From assembly GCF_000429465.1 (NCBI RefSeq), contig NZ_AUBX01000016.1:310001-374000 (forward strand): a stretch of DNA of 64,000 bases, read 5' to 3'. The notes below the pieces were generated by a model, which saw nothing but the letters and a program-made list of their open reading frames with translations, made no database searches and was not told where the DNA came from. The stretch's first letter is position 1. Each line of letters opens with the position of its first letter. Positions 41,220-50,508 of this stretch are shown piece by piece. The translations under genes and the position numbers were made by a program. The stretch is from Algoriphagus vanfongensis DSM 17529 (GTDB lineage Bacteria > Bacteroidota > Bacteroidia > Cytophagales > Cyclobacteriaceae).

Positions 41220-42880
41220 TTCTTTTTGCTCCGAAGTTCATTTTGAAGGAATTCTCCCAGCTTCTTTTGATAATGGGCCGACTCCTCAGGGTAGTTTGGG
41301 ACCAGCGATTGCTTCTCAGGAAAAGATTCCATGTGCAGCGTCTGAGTAGGGAATGCAAAGCGTACTCCCAGTTTATTGGCTAGTTGGACGGTTTGGATCA
41401 GGATCTCATGACGTGCTTTCAATTCTTCAGGCCAAGTAGGTACGCTGAAGAAAATATAAAACATGATATCCTGACTGTATGCGGAGAGATTGTTGAAATA
41501 GACATGATAATAATCTTTGCGCGTATGCGGGTGATGCAGTACGATCTCGCGCAGACCAACCACAAACTCCTCGATCAATTGAGGCGGCGTATCGTAAGTT
41601 ACCGTCAAAGTCGTGTAGAATCTCCGGTAGTTTCGCAAGCCATGATTGTCCAAAGTAGCATCGGCAATTTTTCCATTTGGCACATACATCACAGAATTGC
41701 GGAAAGTTCGAATCCGAGTTGATCGAAACCCCACTTCCTCCACCGTACCGTCTATATCTCCAGAGGTGATCCAATCTCCTACCTGAAATGGCTTGTCGAT
41801 GAAAATCATCACCGAGCCGAAGAAGTTCTTAATGGTGTCCTGAGCAGCCAAAGCGATGGCAACACCACCAATGGAAAGACCTGTCAGGAACGGGATAATA
41901 TCCAAGTTGAGCCCATCTCTCAAAATGAAAAGTGTCCCAATGATCACTACAAAAGCTTTCAGCGTTTTTCGTAATAGGGGCACTAGTTGGTCATCCAAAG
42001 TGGATTCGGTTTTGGTGGCCAGTCGGGCAAAGTAGATCGCAACCACATTGACCAACTTGTAAAAAATCACCGTGATCAAGAATGGTTTCAGGGTATTGAG
42101 GATGATGATAATCCAGGCCCATACTTCGGCAGGAAGCTGCAAGACTGGCATAAATAAAGCCAAGGTCAACACAATGAAATAGATACTGGTCACTCGGGCA
42201 ACAGGCAGAAGGTAGTTTTCACCGATCTTTTGGTAGCCAAATCTTCTGAAAAAGTAAACCAATCCTTTGTCCACCAAAAAGGTGAAAAAGAAGTGGGCCA
42301 AAAAGACCATCAGTACCAAAAAGAAGATTCCGACCAATTGCCAGAAATGAAGTCCGAAATAGACGTCATTTCCTATTTTCGGAAGGAGGTTGAGGAGCTT
42401 TGCGGTACCAAAAGGGTAGGTTTCACGATGAAGCTCATCGATCTGGCTTACAGTAAAGGAGGAAAACTTCCACTGCTTTCCTTTCTTTTCCAGAAACACA
42501 CCCGGTAGCTTTTGTTTGTCAAAGAAGTACAAGGGTTCCGCCGCACCTGAGGTAGAGTCTTGGTAGTTGGGCAAGTTGGGTACCGAGCTGGTACGGATGA
42601 TGATGCCTTTTCCTTCAAATACCTGCTTGAGTTTGACGCTTAATTTCTCACCATTTGCATCCGTAGCATCTGATAGATCCAGTGCTTGTGCGGATCTCTC
42701 TGGTCGGTAGTCGGCTTCCTCCAGATTGTAGAAAAAAGTAAGTGTTGTATGATAGGGGGAACTTAAATTGACTCCCTTGCTGATGACCTCTGACTCCGGG
42801 CTGTCTGTAATCAACTGAGCCCAAGAAGTTGAGGTAAAAACAATCGTGAAAAGTGCGGAATAGAAGAATTTTTGAAGCAT
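41216..42880 (-). CDS. MscS-family mechanosensitive channel with periplasmic N-terminal domain
   Basis: 554 residues. Signal peptide 1-21 (ending TSWAQ) and a periplasmic stretch to about residue 170 unlike the short E. coli MscS. Four to five hydrophobic spans follow. The pore helix and beta domain are clear near residues 331-375: GLSIGGVAIALAAQDTIKNFFGSVMIFIDKPFQVGDWI, then GTVEEVGFRSTRIRTFRNSVMYVPNGKI. Likely releases osmolytes on hypo-osmotic shock from the inner membrane. It lies 58 bases downstream of the DUF3352-like gene on the same strand, probably one transcript. Confidence 0.9.
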   Translation of the reverse strand: MLQKFFYSALFTIVFTSTSWAQLITDSPESEVISKGVNLSSPYHTTLTFFYNLEEADYRPERSAQALDLSDATDANGEKLSVKLKQVFEGKGIIIRTSSVPNLPNYQDSTSGAAEPLYFFDKQKLPGVFLEKKGKQWKFSSFTVSQIDELHRETYPFGTAKLLNLLPKIGNDVYFGLHFWQLVGIFFLVLMVFLAHFFFTFLVDKGLVYFFRRFGYQKIGENYLLPVARVTSIYFIVLTLALFMPVLQLPAEVWAWIIIILNTLKPFLITVIFYKLVNVVAIYFARLATKTESTLDDQLVPLLRKTLKAFVVIIGTLFILRDGLNLDIIPFLTGLSIGGVAIALAAQDTIKNFFGSVMIFIDKPFQVGDWITSGDIDGTVEEVGFRSTRIRTFRNSVMYVPNGKIADATLDNHGLRNYRRFYTTLTVTYDTPPQLIEEFVVGLREIVLHHPHTRKDYYHVYFNNLSAYSQDIMFYIFFSVPTWPEELKARHEILIQTVQLANKLGVRFAFPTQTLHMESFPEKQSLVPNYPEESAHYQKKLGEFLQNELRSKKN

Positions 42881-42938
42881 GGATTCTTTTGGAATGGATG
42901 CAATTTACTCATTTCCCAGACCAGGGACAATCTCTCCC

Positions 42939-45677
42939 TCAATCACTCAATTGATAGGTGGTCAGGTGCTGGCCAGCGATGGTCCGGATCAAATATTTGT
43001 TTTGGTTGGGGTAGTAGGAAATTTCGATTTCCCCTTTGCTTTCTGGAGGCAATTGTGTGAGGAGATTGCCCTGAAGATCATAGAGGTAGGCAAATTCCTG
43101 TACCCGGTCTGTGATGACGACAATTTGTCTATTGGACCCAAAGTCAAAGTACTGATAACTCAGGTCGCCATCTGAAACCCTTGCTGAAAACAATTCTTTT
43201 TCATCCCGATCCATGACTTTCACTTGATTGAAATGTCTAGAAATAATCAGGTAATCAAGGTCTTTTTGGTCTGGGATGACTAGGAACTCATTGTCCCGGT
43301 CTTCTTTGATCAATTGATTTCGGTAGCTGATCTCTCCTGCGAAATTCAAATGAATCACCTCTCCTTCTGAACTGATCCCAGAGAGTTGAAATGTTCTGGA
43401 TTTGGAACTACGATTGAATACAAACCCGCTTCGCAATGCATCGGCCACCTGGATAGGTGAGCCGCTTTGAACTTCACCTCGACGGTTGAATAAGAATATC
43501 TTTCCATTTTCTCCGATGGCCACCATATAGTCTCCACGGCCTGGCACGCGATAGTGGGCTGGAGCTGCGATGGTTTTTTGTCCGATTTTCAGCGGATTCC
43601 ATCCTTCTAGTCTTTCTCCTGTTTTGTCCAATAGGTATAGCTCACCGTCTGCTGTACTGACAAAGTATCGATATTCTTTATTATTGTCATAGTCTACCAG
43701 ATTGAGATGAGTCATCGTCTTACCGGCGAAGCTAAAAGGATAGTTTGGAAGTGGATTGCCCAATCTATCTATGCCGTAGATTCTGTCAGCAGTAGCGACC
43801 AAAAGCTGAAGCTTGCCATTTTTATAATAATCTACCTGCAAAGCCTCAGAGATCACCGGACCGGATAATTGCTGTTGGTAGACTGTTTCGCCAGCAGAAT
43901 TGACCAGATAAAGGATGTGATTGCTGTCCTGAATGACCAAGTCTTCGGTGTTATCTTGGTAGTTGGTGATAGCCTTAGGACCGTAAATCAGAGGATTGGG
44001 AAATGCCACTTGACTTTCTGCATTCAAGCTGACGGTAGATTCAGGCTTGATCTCTTCTATTTCTGCAGCTTTGAAAGGAAAAACCAGGCTGGCTTTCGTT
44101 TCTTCTCCAATTTGATTGATCCGAAAAGAGACGTAAGGGAAGGCTTGAAATACAGCCGCATATTTTTGGAGAAAAGTAGTCCAGGACGGATTGCTGTTTT
44201 GTGTCCAGGTCTTCCAGATCTCAGGGATCAGATAGACTCTACTAAATCCTGCAGATGGTGTCAATGCTATTTTGGCGCTGGGGGCTCGGTTTTCATTTGC
44301 CCAATTGTTTCCATTGGTATAATCATCCAATACCAGCTTCATGGCTTGCTGGGAATTGGTAAATAACAGCAATTCATCCAGTGCGGTCACGTAGGTCTGA
44401 GGAAAGCCGAAAAACTTGCCTTCGAATATATGACCGGGGAATTCTTCGTCTCCAATGAAAAGGATTTCTTGATCTCGATAATAGTCTGAAGTCTGGTTCC
44501 CCTGAGACGCGAGGAAGTTTTTCAGCATAGCAAAGGACCGATCAGCAGCTGTATTTCTGGCAATCAAAGCCAAGTTTTGATCAGACCCGCCGTAAGCGTC
44601 GAGCTCGATCAGGTACAATTCACCGGTGAAATTATCCAGAAAGCCCCTGTCAGTCAGGTTTCTTTGGATTTCCGCCTGCAAAGTGGACTTCAATGGGAAC
44701 GCTCGGTTTTTGAGCTTTTGAGTTTCGTAGATACTCGGCAAGTTGAATTGTGTGACGGCCAGGGTGGAGGTGGAGATGGTTTTTTCTACCTCTAGAAGAT
44801 TGGCAGAAAGCGCAGGGGTAAAATCTACATCGTCTGCCAGATGTAGATTGCCTTCGAAACGAATTTGGTTTTCATCCAAAAACATCTGAAGCCCTACTAA
44901 TGCATCCAGAGACTGGAGGCTCTCTACCGCCAGCGATTCGCGGTTTTGATGGGTGCCTTTTAGGAGGCTTCCAAGTCCTTTTCCGCTAAGCCACAGAATA
45001 CCTCGTCCCGACTCTAAAGTAGGATCGGTTGGGATCAAATCTGCAAATGATTGAAGCTCTGGGTTGAGATAGTTTCGGATAGCTTCCTCTATCAAAAAAG
45101 AAGATTGAGAGGCTACGATGACCGATCCGAGAGAGGTGAAGCTCCAGGTCCTGGTATTGGCCGCATCCATGATTTCTGTGATGGGCATAGATGAATAAAG
45201 TCGGCTAGAAATTCTGCTCCCTTCAGGTAGTTTTTGACTGATTTCTTCTTTGAGATCTTCGCCGGTGCTTTGGCTAGCTTCCAGTGTAAATAAAAGATCG
45301 AATGTCTCAGCTCCCGTGGGGTGGTAGCTAATAGTGAGTGTGTTTCCGTTGAAAAGTTTGGTGACTTGACCTGAATTGCCTGTCAGACTATCCAGAGCGA
45401 TCAGGTGATCAGAAATCCGCTGGAAAGCGGGAAAGTTTTTGAGAATACCCCAAGAGGAGTGCTCGACGATTTCGTTCCAGATGAGTGCGGATTCGTCAGA
45501 TTCCAGCACAAATACTGCATCTTGGCCGATGAGCTCTAGGTTGTGTACTTTGGAGGTAGAAAAGTAAGTGATATAGGTCCAGTAGCCTGCAGCAGCTAGC
45601 AAAAAAACAGAAATTAGGACCAGTAGACTTTTCCAGATTTTCACTTCAGGGGTTTTGATCTCTTGTGGTTGGTACAA
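42939..45677 (-). CDS. Large anchored protein: DUF3352-like half plus beta-propeller half
   Basis: 912 residues from TTG at 45677; a GTG at 45644 (giving MKIWKSLLVLIS) is an equally plausible start, and no ATG is available. One N-terminal membrane span (about 15-37), then ~550 residues resembling DUF3352 proteins (GQDAVFVLESDESALIWNEI, FNGNTLTISYH, MPITEIMDAANTRTWSF). Residues ~590-905 are repeated short beta units such as EDLVIQDSNHILYLVNSAGE, LLVATADRIYGIDRLGNPLPNYPFSFAG and YFVSTADGELYLLDKTGERLEGW, a PQQ/WD-like propeller. It probably faces the periplasm. Function unknown; mscS is the next gene. Confidence 0.72.
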   Translation of the reverse strand: MYQPQEIKTPEVKIWKSLLVLISVFLLAAAGYWTYITYFSTSKVHNLELIGQDAVFVLESDESALIWNEIVEHSSWGILKNFPAFQRISDHLIALDSLTGNSGQVTKLFNGNTLTISYHPTGAETFDLLFTLEASQSTGEDLKEEISQKLPEGSRISSRLYSSMPITEIMDAANTRTWSFTSLGSVIVASQSSFLIEEAIRNYLNPELQSFADLIPTDPTLESGRGILWLSGKGLGSLLKGTHQNRESLAVESLQSLDALVGLQMFLDENQIRFEGNLHLADDVDFTPALSANLLEVEKTISTSTLAVTQFNLPSIYETQKLKNRAFPLKSTLQAEIQRNLTDRGFLDNFTGELYLIELDAYGGSDQNLALIARNTAADRSFAMLKNFLASQGNQTSDYYRDQEILFIGDEEFPGHIFEGKFFGFPQTYVTALDELLLFTNSQQAMKLVLDDYTNGNNWANENRAPSAKIALTPSAGFSRVYLIPEIWKTWTQNSNPSWTTFLQKYAAVFQAFPYVSFRINQIGEETKASLVFPFKAAEIEEIKPESTVSLNAESQVAFPNPLIYGPKAITNYQDNTEDLVIQDSNHILYLVNSAGETVYQQQLSGPVISEALQVDYYKNGKLQLLVATADRIYGIDRLGNPLPNYPFSFAGKTMTHLNLVDYDNNKEYRYFVSTADGELYLLDKTGERLEGWNPLKIGQKTIAAPAHYRVPGRGDYMVAIGENGKIFLFNRRGEVQSGSPIQVADALRSGFVFNRSSKSRTFQLSGISSEGEVIHLNFAGEISYRNQLIKEDRDNEFLVIPDQKDLDYLIISRHFNQVKVMDRDEKELFSARVSDGDLSYQYFDFGSNRQIVVITDRVQEFAYLYDLQGNLLTQLPPESKGEIEISYYPNQNKYLIRTIAGQHLTTYQLSD

Positions 45678-45722
45678 AAATCAGACCCGGAATACAGTCT
45701 AAATGAAGAAGTATCCCGGGTC
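45676..45722 (-). terminator. Terminator after mdh (minus strand)
   Basis: GACCCGGAATAC (45684-45695) pairs with GTATCCCGGGTC (45711-45722) with one mismatch and a 15-base loop; read on the minus strand it is followed by TTTTT at 45676-45680. The T run also forms a GATTTTTG resembling a -7 element for the downstream gene. Confidence 0.65.
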
Positions 45723-45737
45723 AGAATTTAGAAAGAA

Positions 45738-46673
45738 TTACTTGGAAAGATTGTCCAAGACGTTCATTACTTCTTTGACATGACCTCTGGAAGTTTCAAG
45801 CAATGCTTTTTCATCTTCATTGAGATCCAGTTCGATCACTTTTTCGATACCGTTTTTGCCCAAGATCACAGGCACACCTAGGTAGCAGTCATCGATTCCA
45901 TATTCGCCATCTAGCTTGATGCAGACAGGGAATACTCTTCTTTGGTTTTTCAAGATCGCTTCTACCATTTGTGCAGCAGCTGATCCTGGTGCGTACCATG
46001 CGGAGGTACCCATCAATTTCACCAATTCACCGCCGCCAAACTTGGTGCGCTCAATAATTGCATTCAGTTTGTCTTCGTCGATCAATTCAGTCACAGGGAT
46101 ACCCGCTACAGTGGTATAGCGAGGAAGAGGAACCATAGTGTCACCATGTCCACCCATCAAGATTGCCTGGATTTCTTTGGCAGATACGTTAAGTTCTTCT
46201 GCCAAAAATGCTCTATATCGAGCCGTATCCAAGATGCCAGCCATCCCCATTACTTTGGTGCGAGGAAGCTTGGAAGTCAGATGCGCTTGATAAGTCATTA
46301 CGTCCAAAGGATTGGAAACTACAATGATGATGGCGTTTGGAGAATACTTGATGACGTTTTCTGTCACAGATTTGACGATACCGGCGTTGGTTTCGATCAA
46401 GTCGTCACGTGTCATACCTGGTTTTCTTGGAAGACCAGAAGTGATCACGACCACGTCAGAATTGGCAGTTTTGCTATAGTCATTGGTGCTACCTACAGTA
46501 CGTGGGTCATACTGGTTGATAGGGGCTTTTTGCCAGATGTCAAGGGCTTTGCCTTCAGCTACACCTTCTTTGATGTCTACCAAAACAATTTCTTCTGCGA
46601 TTTCGCGGTAAGCCAAGACGTCGGCACAGGTGGCACCTACGTTTCCAGCTCCTACTACGGTTACTTTGCTCAT
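45738..46673 (-). CDS. mdh: Malate dehydrogenase, LDH-like type
   Basis: Oxidises malate to oxaloacetate in the citric acid cycle, 311 residues. GAGNVG (8-13) NAD loop, D33 marks NAD rather than NADP use, R83 and R89 (GLPRKPGMTRDDL) bind the dicarboxylate, N121 (SNPLDVMTY), D149/R152 (MAGILDTAR) and catalytic H176 (GGHGDTMVP). The R83 in the selectivity loop indicates malate rather than lactate. Own transcription unit: a 143-base gap upstream (containing TAACTTAG, a weak -7 candidate) and a terminator downstream. Confidence 0.96.
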   Translation of the reverse strand: MSKVTVVGAGNVGATCADVLAYREIAEEIVLVDIKEGVAEGKALDIWQKAPINQYDPRTVGSTNDYSKTANSDVVVITSGLPRKPGMTRDDLIETNAGIVKSVTENVIKYSPNAIIIVVSNPLDVMTYQAHLTSKLPRTKVMGMAGILDTARYRAFLAEELNVSAKEIQAILMGGHGDTMVPLPRYTTVAGIPVTELIDEDKLNAIIERTKFGGGELVKLMGTSAWYAPGSAAAQMVEAILKNQRRVFPVCIKLDGEYGIDDCYLGVPVILGKNGIEKVIELDLNEDEKALLETSRGHVKEVMNVLDNLSK

Positions 46674-46816
46674 GATTTTATGATTTTTTTATTGAGATAG
46701 CCTTTAAAAAGCGGCGCTAAGTTATTAAACAATGAGAGGAATAGAAACCTTCCAGTCAATACTTTGTTGTTTGGTCTTTAAATAATGTGAAAAGGGCTTG
46801 GGAGGTGAAATCCAGT

Positions 46817-47332
46817 CTATTCAAACATCTGTCTCAGGCTGAAAAATCCAAATGACTCTCGGTAGGATTTGAAGAGTCTCTGGTTGTTTTCATTGTAGTA
46901 TTCGGCGAGTGAAGTCATCATTTTTGCCTTGATTTTGGGGTTGGATTCAAAAATCTCCTGAATGGCAAAATGAGGGATCACCGTGAGGTCTGCTTCTTCG
47001 GATGTAACGATGGCAGTGTAGGTTCGCTTAGTGTTTTGCAAAAGTGAATTCTCTCCAAATGCTTCTCCTTGATTGATGATCAAGATGGTTTCAAAATTGT
47101 CCCTGACATCGATTGTCAATTTGACTTGACCTTTTCTTACCAGATACAATGCCTGACTGGGGTCTTTGCTGAAAAAGATCACTTCATCCCGATTGTATTT
47201 TCTCTGATGCATGGCAGGGATAAAGCGTGCCATCTCCTTGTTTCTCAGCCTTTCGAAAAACTTGATCACTCTCAAAAAGCTGAAGGTGCTTTGTTCTTCT
47301 TCCGTGTATGTTTTAGAAAATGGGTTGAGCAT
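46817..47332 (-). CDS. Cyclic-nucleotide-binding-domain protein without HTH
   Basis: 171 residues. A Crp/Fnr-type sensor domain covers about residues 25-145 (FIPAMHQRKYNRDEVIFFSKDPSQALYLVRKGQVKLTI, GEAFGENSLLQNTKRTYTAIVTSEEADLTVIP). After the C-helix only ~25 residues remain and no winged helix is seen, so it cannot be a normal Crp-type DNA-binding regulator. The expected arginine of the phosphate-binding cassette is replaced (ENSLLQNTKRTYTA), so cAMP binding is doubtful. Two bases behind tilS, same transcript. Role unknown. Confidence 0.78.
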   Translation of the reverse strand: MLNPFSKTYTEEEQSTFSFLRVIKFFERLRNKEMARFIPAMHQRKYNRDEVIFFSKDPSQALYLVRKGQVKLTIDVRDNFETILIINQGEAFGENSLLQNTKRTYTAIVTSEEADLTVIPHFAIQEIFESNPKIKAKMMTSLAEYYNENNQRLFKSYRESFGFFSLRQMFE

Positions 47333-47334
47333 GC

Positions 47335-48654
47335 TTATTTCTTTTTGAGATAAAGTGTTTTGCGGGTGGAGGCGTCACATTTGGCCCAGTCAGCAATCCT
47401 ATAGCCGATCACCCAAGCGATTTTGCCTTCTGAAATCAATACTTTGACGCGTTCCTTTTCGGCAAGAGATACTTTCAAATCTATCAAAAAGTCCGAAATC
47501 TTTTTGCTGTTTTTCATCCCTAGCGGGATAAATTTATCTCCCTGCTCCCATGACCGGATCTCCAGTGGGAAACTGATTTTTTCCAGATCCAGCATCGCAT
47601 TTTCTTTGGATTTGTCCAGAGGGGTATCTCCTGCTACTTTGAGTAGTTCATAGCGAGTATTTCCCAGCAGGCATTCGATATCATCTTTTTGGAGTGTGAT
47701 CGATGTGAATTTTTCAGCCTGCGGAGCTAAGATAAGTGTCTCTCGGTCTACAGTCAGTCGGTAGAGACTGTTTTCAAAAAACTTCCCTGATTCTGGATGT
47801 TGGATTGTTTGGAGGATTTCTTCTGCTTGATCCGAATTAAAACCATAAGGTTTTAGCCAGAAATACAAAAGAGAGGTGGCTCCTGATGTATGCTTGACAG
47901 CTGAAATGGGCAGAAACTGAAAGTCATCTTCCGTCCTGACTTGATTGGACAGCCAGTATTGCATGAGGGAGGAAAATGCTTTCGAAGCATCTTTGATGCG
48001 GGAAAAGCTATGTAGCAGGTTTTTGCGGGAGTCTGGAGCGGTTTGCAACAGCGCAGGCAATGACTCTAGCCTAAGCTTGTTCCTTTTATAATCTGTTTTG
48101 CTATTGGATGAATCTTCTCTCCAGATGATGTTGTGTTCTGAGGCAAAGTCTGCGATTTGAGTTCTTGAAAATGGAAGCAGTGGCCGGATCAAATGGCCGC
48201 GCCTTTCAGCCATACCGATCATACCGTCCAGTCCCGTTCCTCGTAATAGATTTAAAAAAACAGTTTCTATCTGGTCATCTTCCTGATGGGCTAGGATGAT
48301 CCCTTTGAGGTTTCTGGAGCTTCTCACCTGCTCAAACCAATCGTAGCGGATTTCTCGCGCTGCCATTTGGATGGATATTTTTTGGTTTTCGGCTACCTCG
48401 TAAGCATCTGCTGCATGGATATGGCAGACCAAGTCATGGGAGGCGCACCAGTTTTTGACAAAAACTTCGTCTCCATCGCTTTCCTCTGCTCTCAGATGAA
48501 AATTAACATGGGCGACTTCAAAAGGAATGTGGCTTTCGATAAGTAGGCATCCCAAAACCATGCTGTCTATCCCTCCGCTACAGGCAAAAAGATAGGTGGA
48601 TTTCGGATCGAGAAGAGACTTTTGGCGTATATGCTCTTGAAAAGCTGTGATCAT
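47335..48654 (-). CDS. tilS: tRNA(Ile)-lysidine synthase
   Basis: Converts C34 of the CAU-anticodon isoleucine tRNA to lysidine with lysine and ATP. 439 residues from ATG at 48654; a GTG at 48690 would add 12 residues but overlaps the divergent gene's leader. PP-loop SGGIDS at residues 26-31, LAHQEDDQIETVFLNLLRGTGLDGMIGM (second ATP/tRNA motif) and RPLLPFSR; C-terminal substrate-binding domain ends with IGYRIADWAKCDASTRKTLYL. A TATTTTTG -7 element on the minus strand (48659-48666) is only 4 bases from the ATG, suggesting a nearly leaderless mRNA. Confidence 0.94.
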   Translation of the reverse strand: MITAFQEHIRQKSLLDPKSTYLFACSGGIDSMVLGCLLIESHIPFEVAHVNFHLRAEESDGDEVFVKNWCASHDLVCHIHAADAYEVAENQKISIQMAAREIRYDWFEQVRSSRNLKGIILAHQEDDQIETVFLNLLRGTGLDGMIGMAERRGHLIRPLLPFSRTQIADFASEHNIIWREDSSNSKTDYKRNKLRLESLPALLQTAPDSRKNLLHSFSRIKDASKAFSSLMQYWLSNQVRTEDDFQFLPISAVKHTSGATSLLYFWLKPYGFNSDQAEEILQTIQHPESGKFFENSLYRLTVDRETLILAPQAEKFTSITLQKDDIECLLGNTRYELLKVAGDTPLDKSKENAMLDLEKISFPLEIRSWEQGDKFIPLGMKNSKKISDFLIDLKVSLAEKERVKVLISEGKIAWVIGYRIADWAKCDASTRKTLYLKKK

Positions 48655-48685
48655 TGACCAAAAATAGCTTTTTATACTAATTTTG
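48654..48685 (+). promoter_or_regulatory. Divergent promoter region between tilS and the OstA-like gene
   Basis: On the plus strand TTG (48654-48656), 21 bases, TAATTTTG (48678-48685), 17 bases before the ATG at 48703. On the minus strand TATTTTTG reads from 48666 to 48659, just upstream of the tilS ATG. The two promoters overlap within about 50 bases, so RNA polymerase may compete between them. Confidence 0.62.
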
Positions 48686-48702
48686 CCCACTTGAAATCGC
48701 CG

Positions 48703-50394
48703 ATGAAATTATCATATCCCTTTTCTATTTTGCTTTTCTTCTGGCTAGCAAGCGTAGAAATTGTCAATGCTCAAGATCAGAAGATCTTAAACTTTAATCA
48801 AGCAGACTCTCTTGTTGGGCAAAATGACTTTACCCGTTTTTTGGGAAATGTGGTGATGACCCATCAAAACACGCTGATCCATTGTGATTCTGCACATTTT
48901 TTCAAATCACAAAACATGGCGAAATTCTATGGGAGGGTTAAAATTGAGGATTTGGAAGATCCTGTCACGACTACCAGCGCTTACGCGGAGTACGATGGGG
49001 CCACCAAGCTTGCCAAGCTTCGGAATAATGTGGTCTTCAAAAATGAAGAAACTACGCTGTATACGGATTTTCTCAATTATGACCGGGCGGCCAATGTAGC
49101 TACTTACTTCAATGATGGAAAAGTAGTGGACTCGACCAATGTGCTGACCAGTGAGAGGGGGAGATATGATGTCAATCTGGAAAAAATCACTTTTCAAGAG
49201 GATGTAGTTTTGGTCAACCCGGACTACACTCTCAAGACAGGTCATCTCATTTATCTTACCATTCCTAAAACGGCCGAAACGATTGGCTTGACCAATCTGG
49301 TATCTAAGGACGGGAACACCCTAGATGCGCAGAAAGGGAGTTTTTATGATACCCAGAACAAAAAATTTCGATTTTATGATGGAGTCGTAGAGACAGAGAC
49401 TAGTAGGGTCAAAGCCGAAGAGCTCCTCTACGATGAACTGGAAGCCTACTATGAGGGGAACGAAAATGTGCGGGTGTTCAACAAAGAGCGGGAAGTTGAG
49501 ATTTTTGGTGATTCTGGTGAGTTTTGGGAAAACAGGGGCTATAGCCGGGTTCACGGAAATGCACTGGTGCGAAGATATTTTGAGCAAGACACGCTCTATT
49601 TGGCGGCGGATACCTTGATTTCTCAAGATCATGAGTCGGACACCGCACGCTATCTGACAGCCTTTCGGTCGATTCAATTGGTCAAAACATCGCTTTCGGG
49701 GATTGCAGATTCTTTGGTTTACAATTACAATGATTCCACGATTGAGCTGTTTCAAGACCCTGTCATCTGGAATGAAAAGAGTCAGATTTCGGCAGACTCC
49801 ATGGTGTTTTTTATAGAAAATGAAGAGCTAAGGAGAGCGACGATGACAAAAAATGCGTTTGCTGTCATGACGGATACTTTGTTTAATTACAATCAAATGA
49901 AAGGTCGGAGATTGATGGCTTTCTTTGATGCAGGGCAAATCAGTAGGCTGGATATAGATGGTAATGGAGAGTCGCTTTACTATGCGCTAGAAGGTGACTC
50001 GCTCAATCAGGGGATCAATAGGACTCTGTCAGCGACGATCAGTATGAGATTTAAAGAGGGGGCGATCCAGCGAGTTAATTATGGAGTGAAGCCTGATGGG
50101 AAATTTATCCCAGTCCAGTTGGTCAATGATGAAACCTCCAAACTTGAAGGGTTTCAATGGAGGCTAGAGGAGAAACCTGATATGGAGGACATTGATGCTT
50201 GGAGAAAAGTAGTGGAAATAGACCTCAATGAAAAAAATCTGTTCAATGAGCCGGATGCGGAGATTCGAATGCCTACTGATGAGGAGATTCGAAAGTCCCT
50301 AGAAAAGAAAGGTTTGTCCACTGAAAAAAGTGGTTTGTCACCATTGAAGCGCATCAATAACCTCCCAAACGATCAAATGCCTGAAAAATTTTAA
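48703..50394 (+). CDS. OstA/LptA-like LPS transport protein
   Basis: 563 residues from ATG at 48703 (an in-frame TTG at 48691 is within the leader). Signal peptide ends IVNAQ near residue 24. The mature part has repeated OstA-type beta-jellyroll units: FLGNVVMTHQNTLIHCDSAHF, AKLRNNVVFKNEETTLYTDFLNYD, ARYDV-type and YNQMKGRRLMAFFDAG. Proteins of this type in Bacteroidota are the likely periplasmic LPS bridge (LptA role, longer than E. coli LptA). The C-terminal 60 residues are charged and may be disordered. Divergent from tilS. Confidence 0.85.
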   Translation: MKLSYPFSILLFFWLASVEIVNAQDQKILNFNQADSLVGQNDFTRFLGNVVMTHQNTLIHCDSAHFFKSQNMAKFYGRVKIEDLEDPVTTTSAYAEYDGATKLAKLRNNVVFKNEETTLYTDFLNYDRAANVATYFNDGKVVDSTNVLTSERGRYDVNLEKITFQEDVVLVNPDYTLKTGHLIYLTIPKTAETIGLTNLVSKDGNTLDAQKGSFYDTQNKKFRFYDGVVETETSRVKAEELLYDELEAYYEGNENVRVFNKEREVEIFGDSGEFWENRGYSRVHGNALVRRYFEQDTLYLAADTLISQDHESDTARYLTAFRSIQLVKTSLSGIADSLVYNYNDSTIELFQDPVIWNEKSQISADSMVFFIENEELRRATMTKNAFAVMTDTLFNYNQMKGRRLMAFFDAGQISRLDIDGNGESLYYALEGDSLNQGINRTLSATISMRFKEGAIQRVNYGVKPDGKFIPVQLVNDETSKLEGFQWRLEEKPDMEDIDAWRKVVEIDLNEKNLFNEPDAEIRMPTDEEIRKSLEKKGLSTEKSGLSPLKRINNLPNDQMPEKF

Positions 50395-50446
50395 AAGGCT
50401 TAACAAGTATTAAGAGGATTTTTTCAGTAAACCGTTACCCAAGACG

Positions 50447-50454
50447 TATTTTTG
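50447..50454 (+). promoter_or_regulatory. Probable -7 promoter element for the T9SS cargo gene
   Basis: TATTTTTG matches TAnnTTTG, 54 bases before the ATG at 50509. A TTTT stretch at 50421-50424 is the only -33 candidate (22-base spacing). Confidence 0.5.
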
Positions 50455-50508
50455 TGCGTATATTAATTGCAGTTAAACAACTGAGTGGCGTATCGATTAA
50501 AACTTTAC

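Noticed and set aside
50397-50424. Terminator after the OstA-like gene
   Set aside because: The only stem is 5 bp of AT-rich sequence (CTTAA/TTAAG) before a T run, too weak to support.
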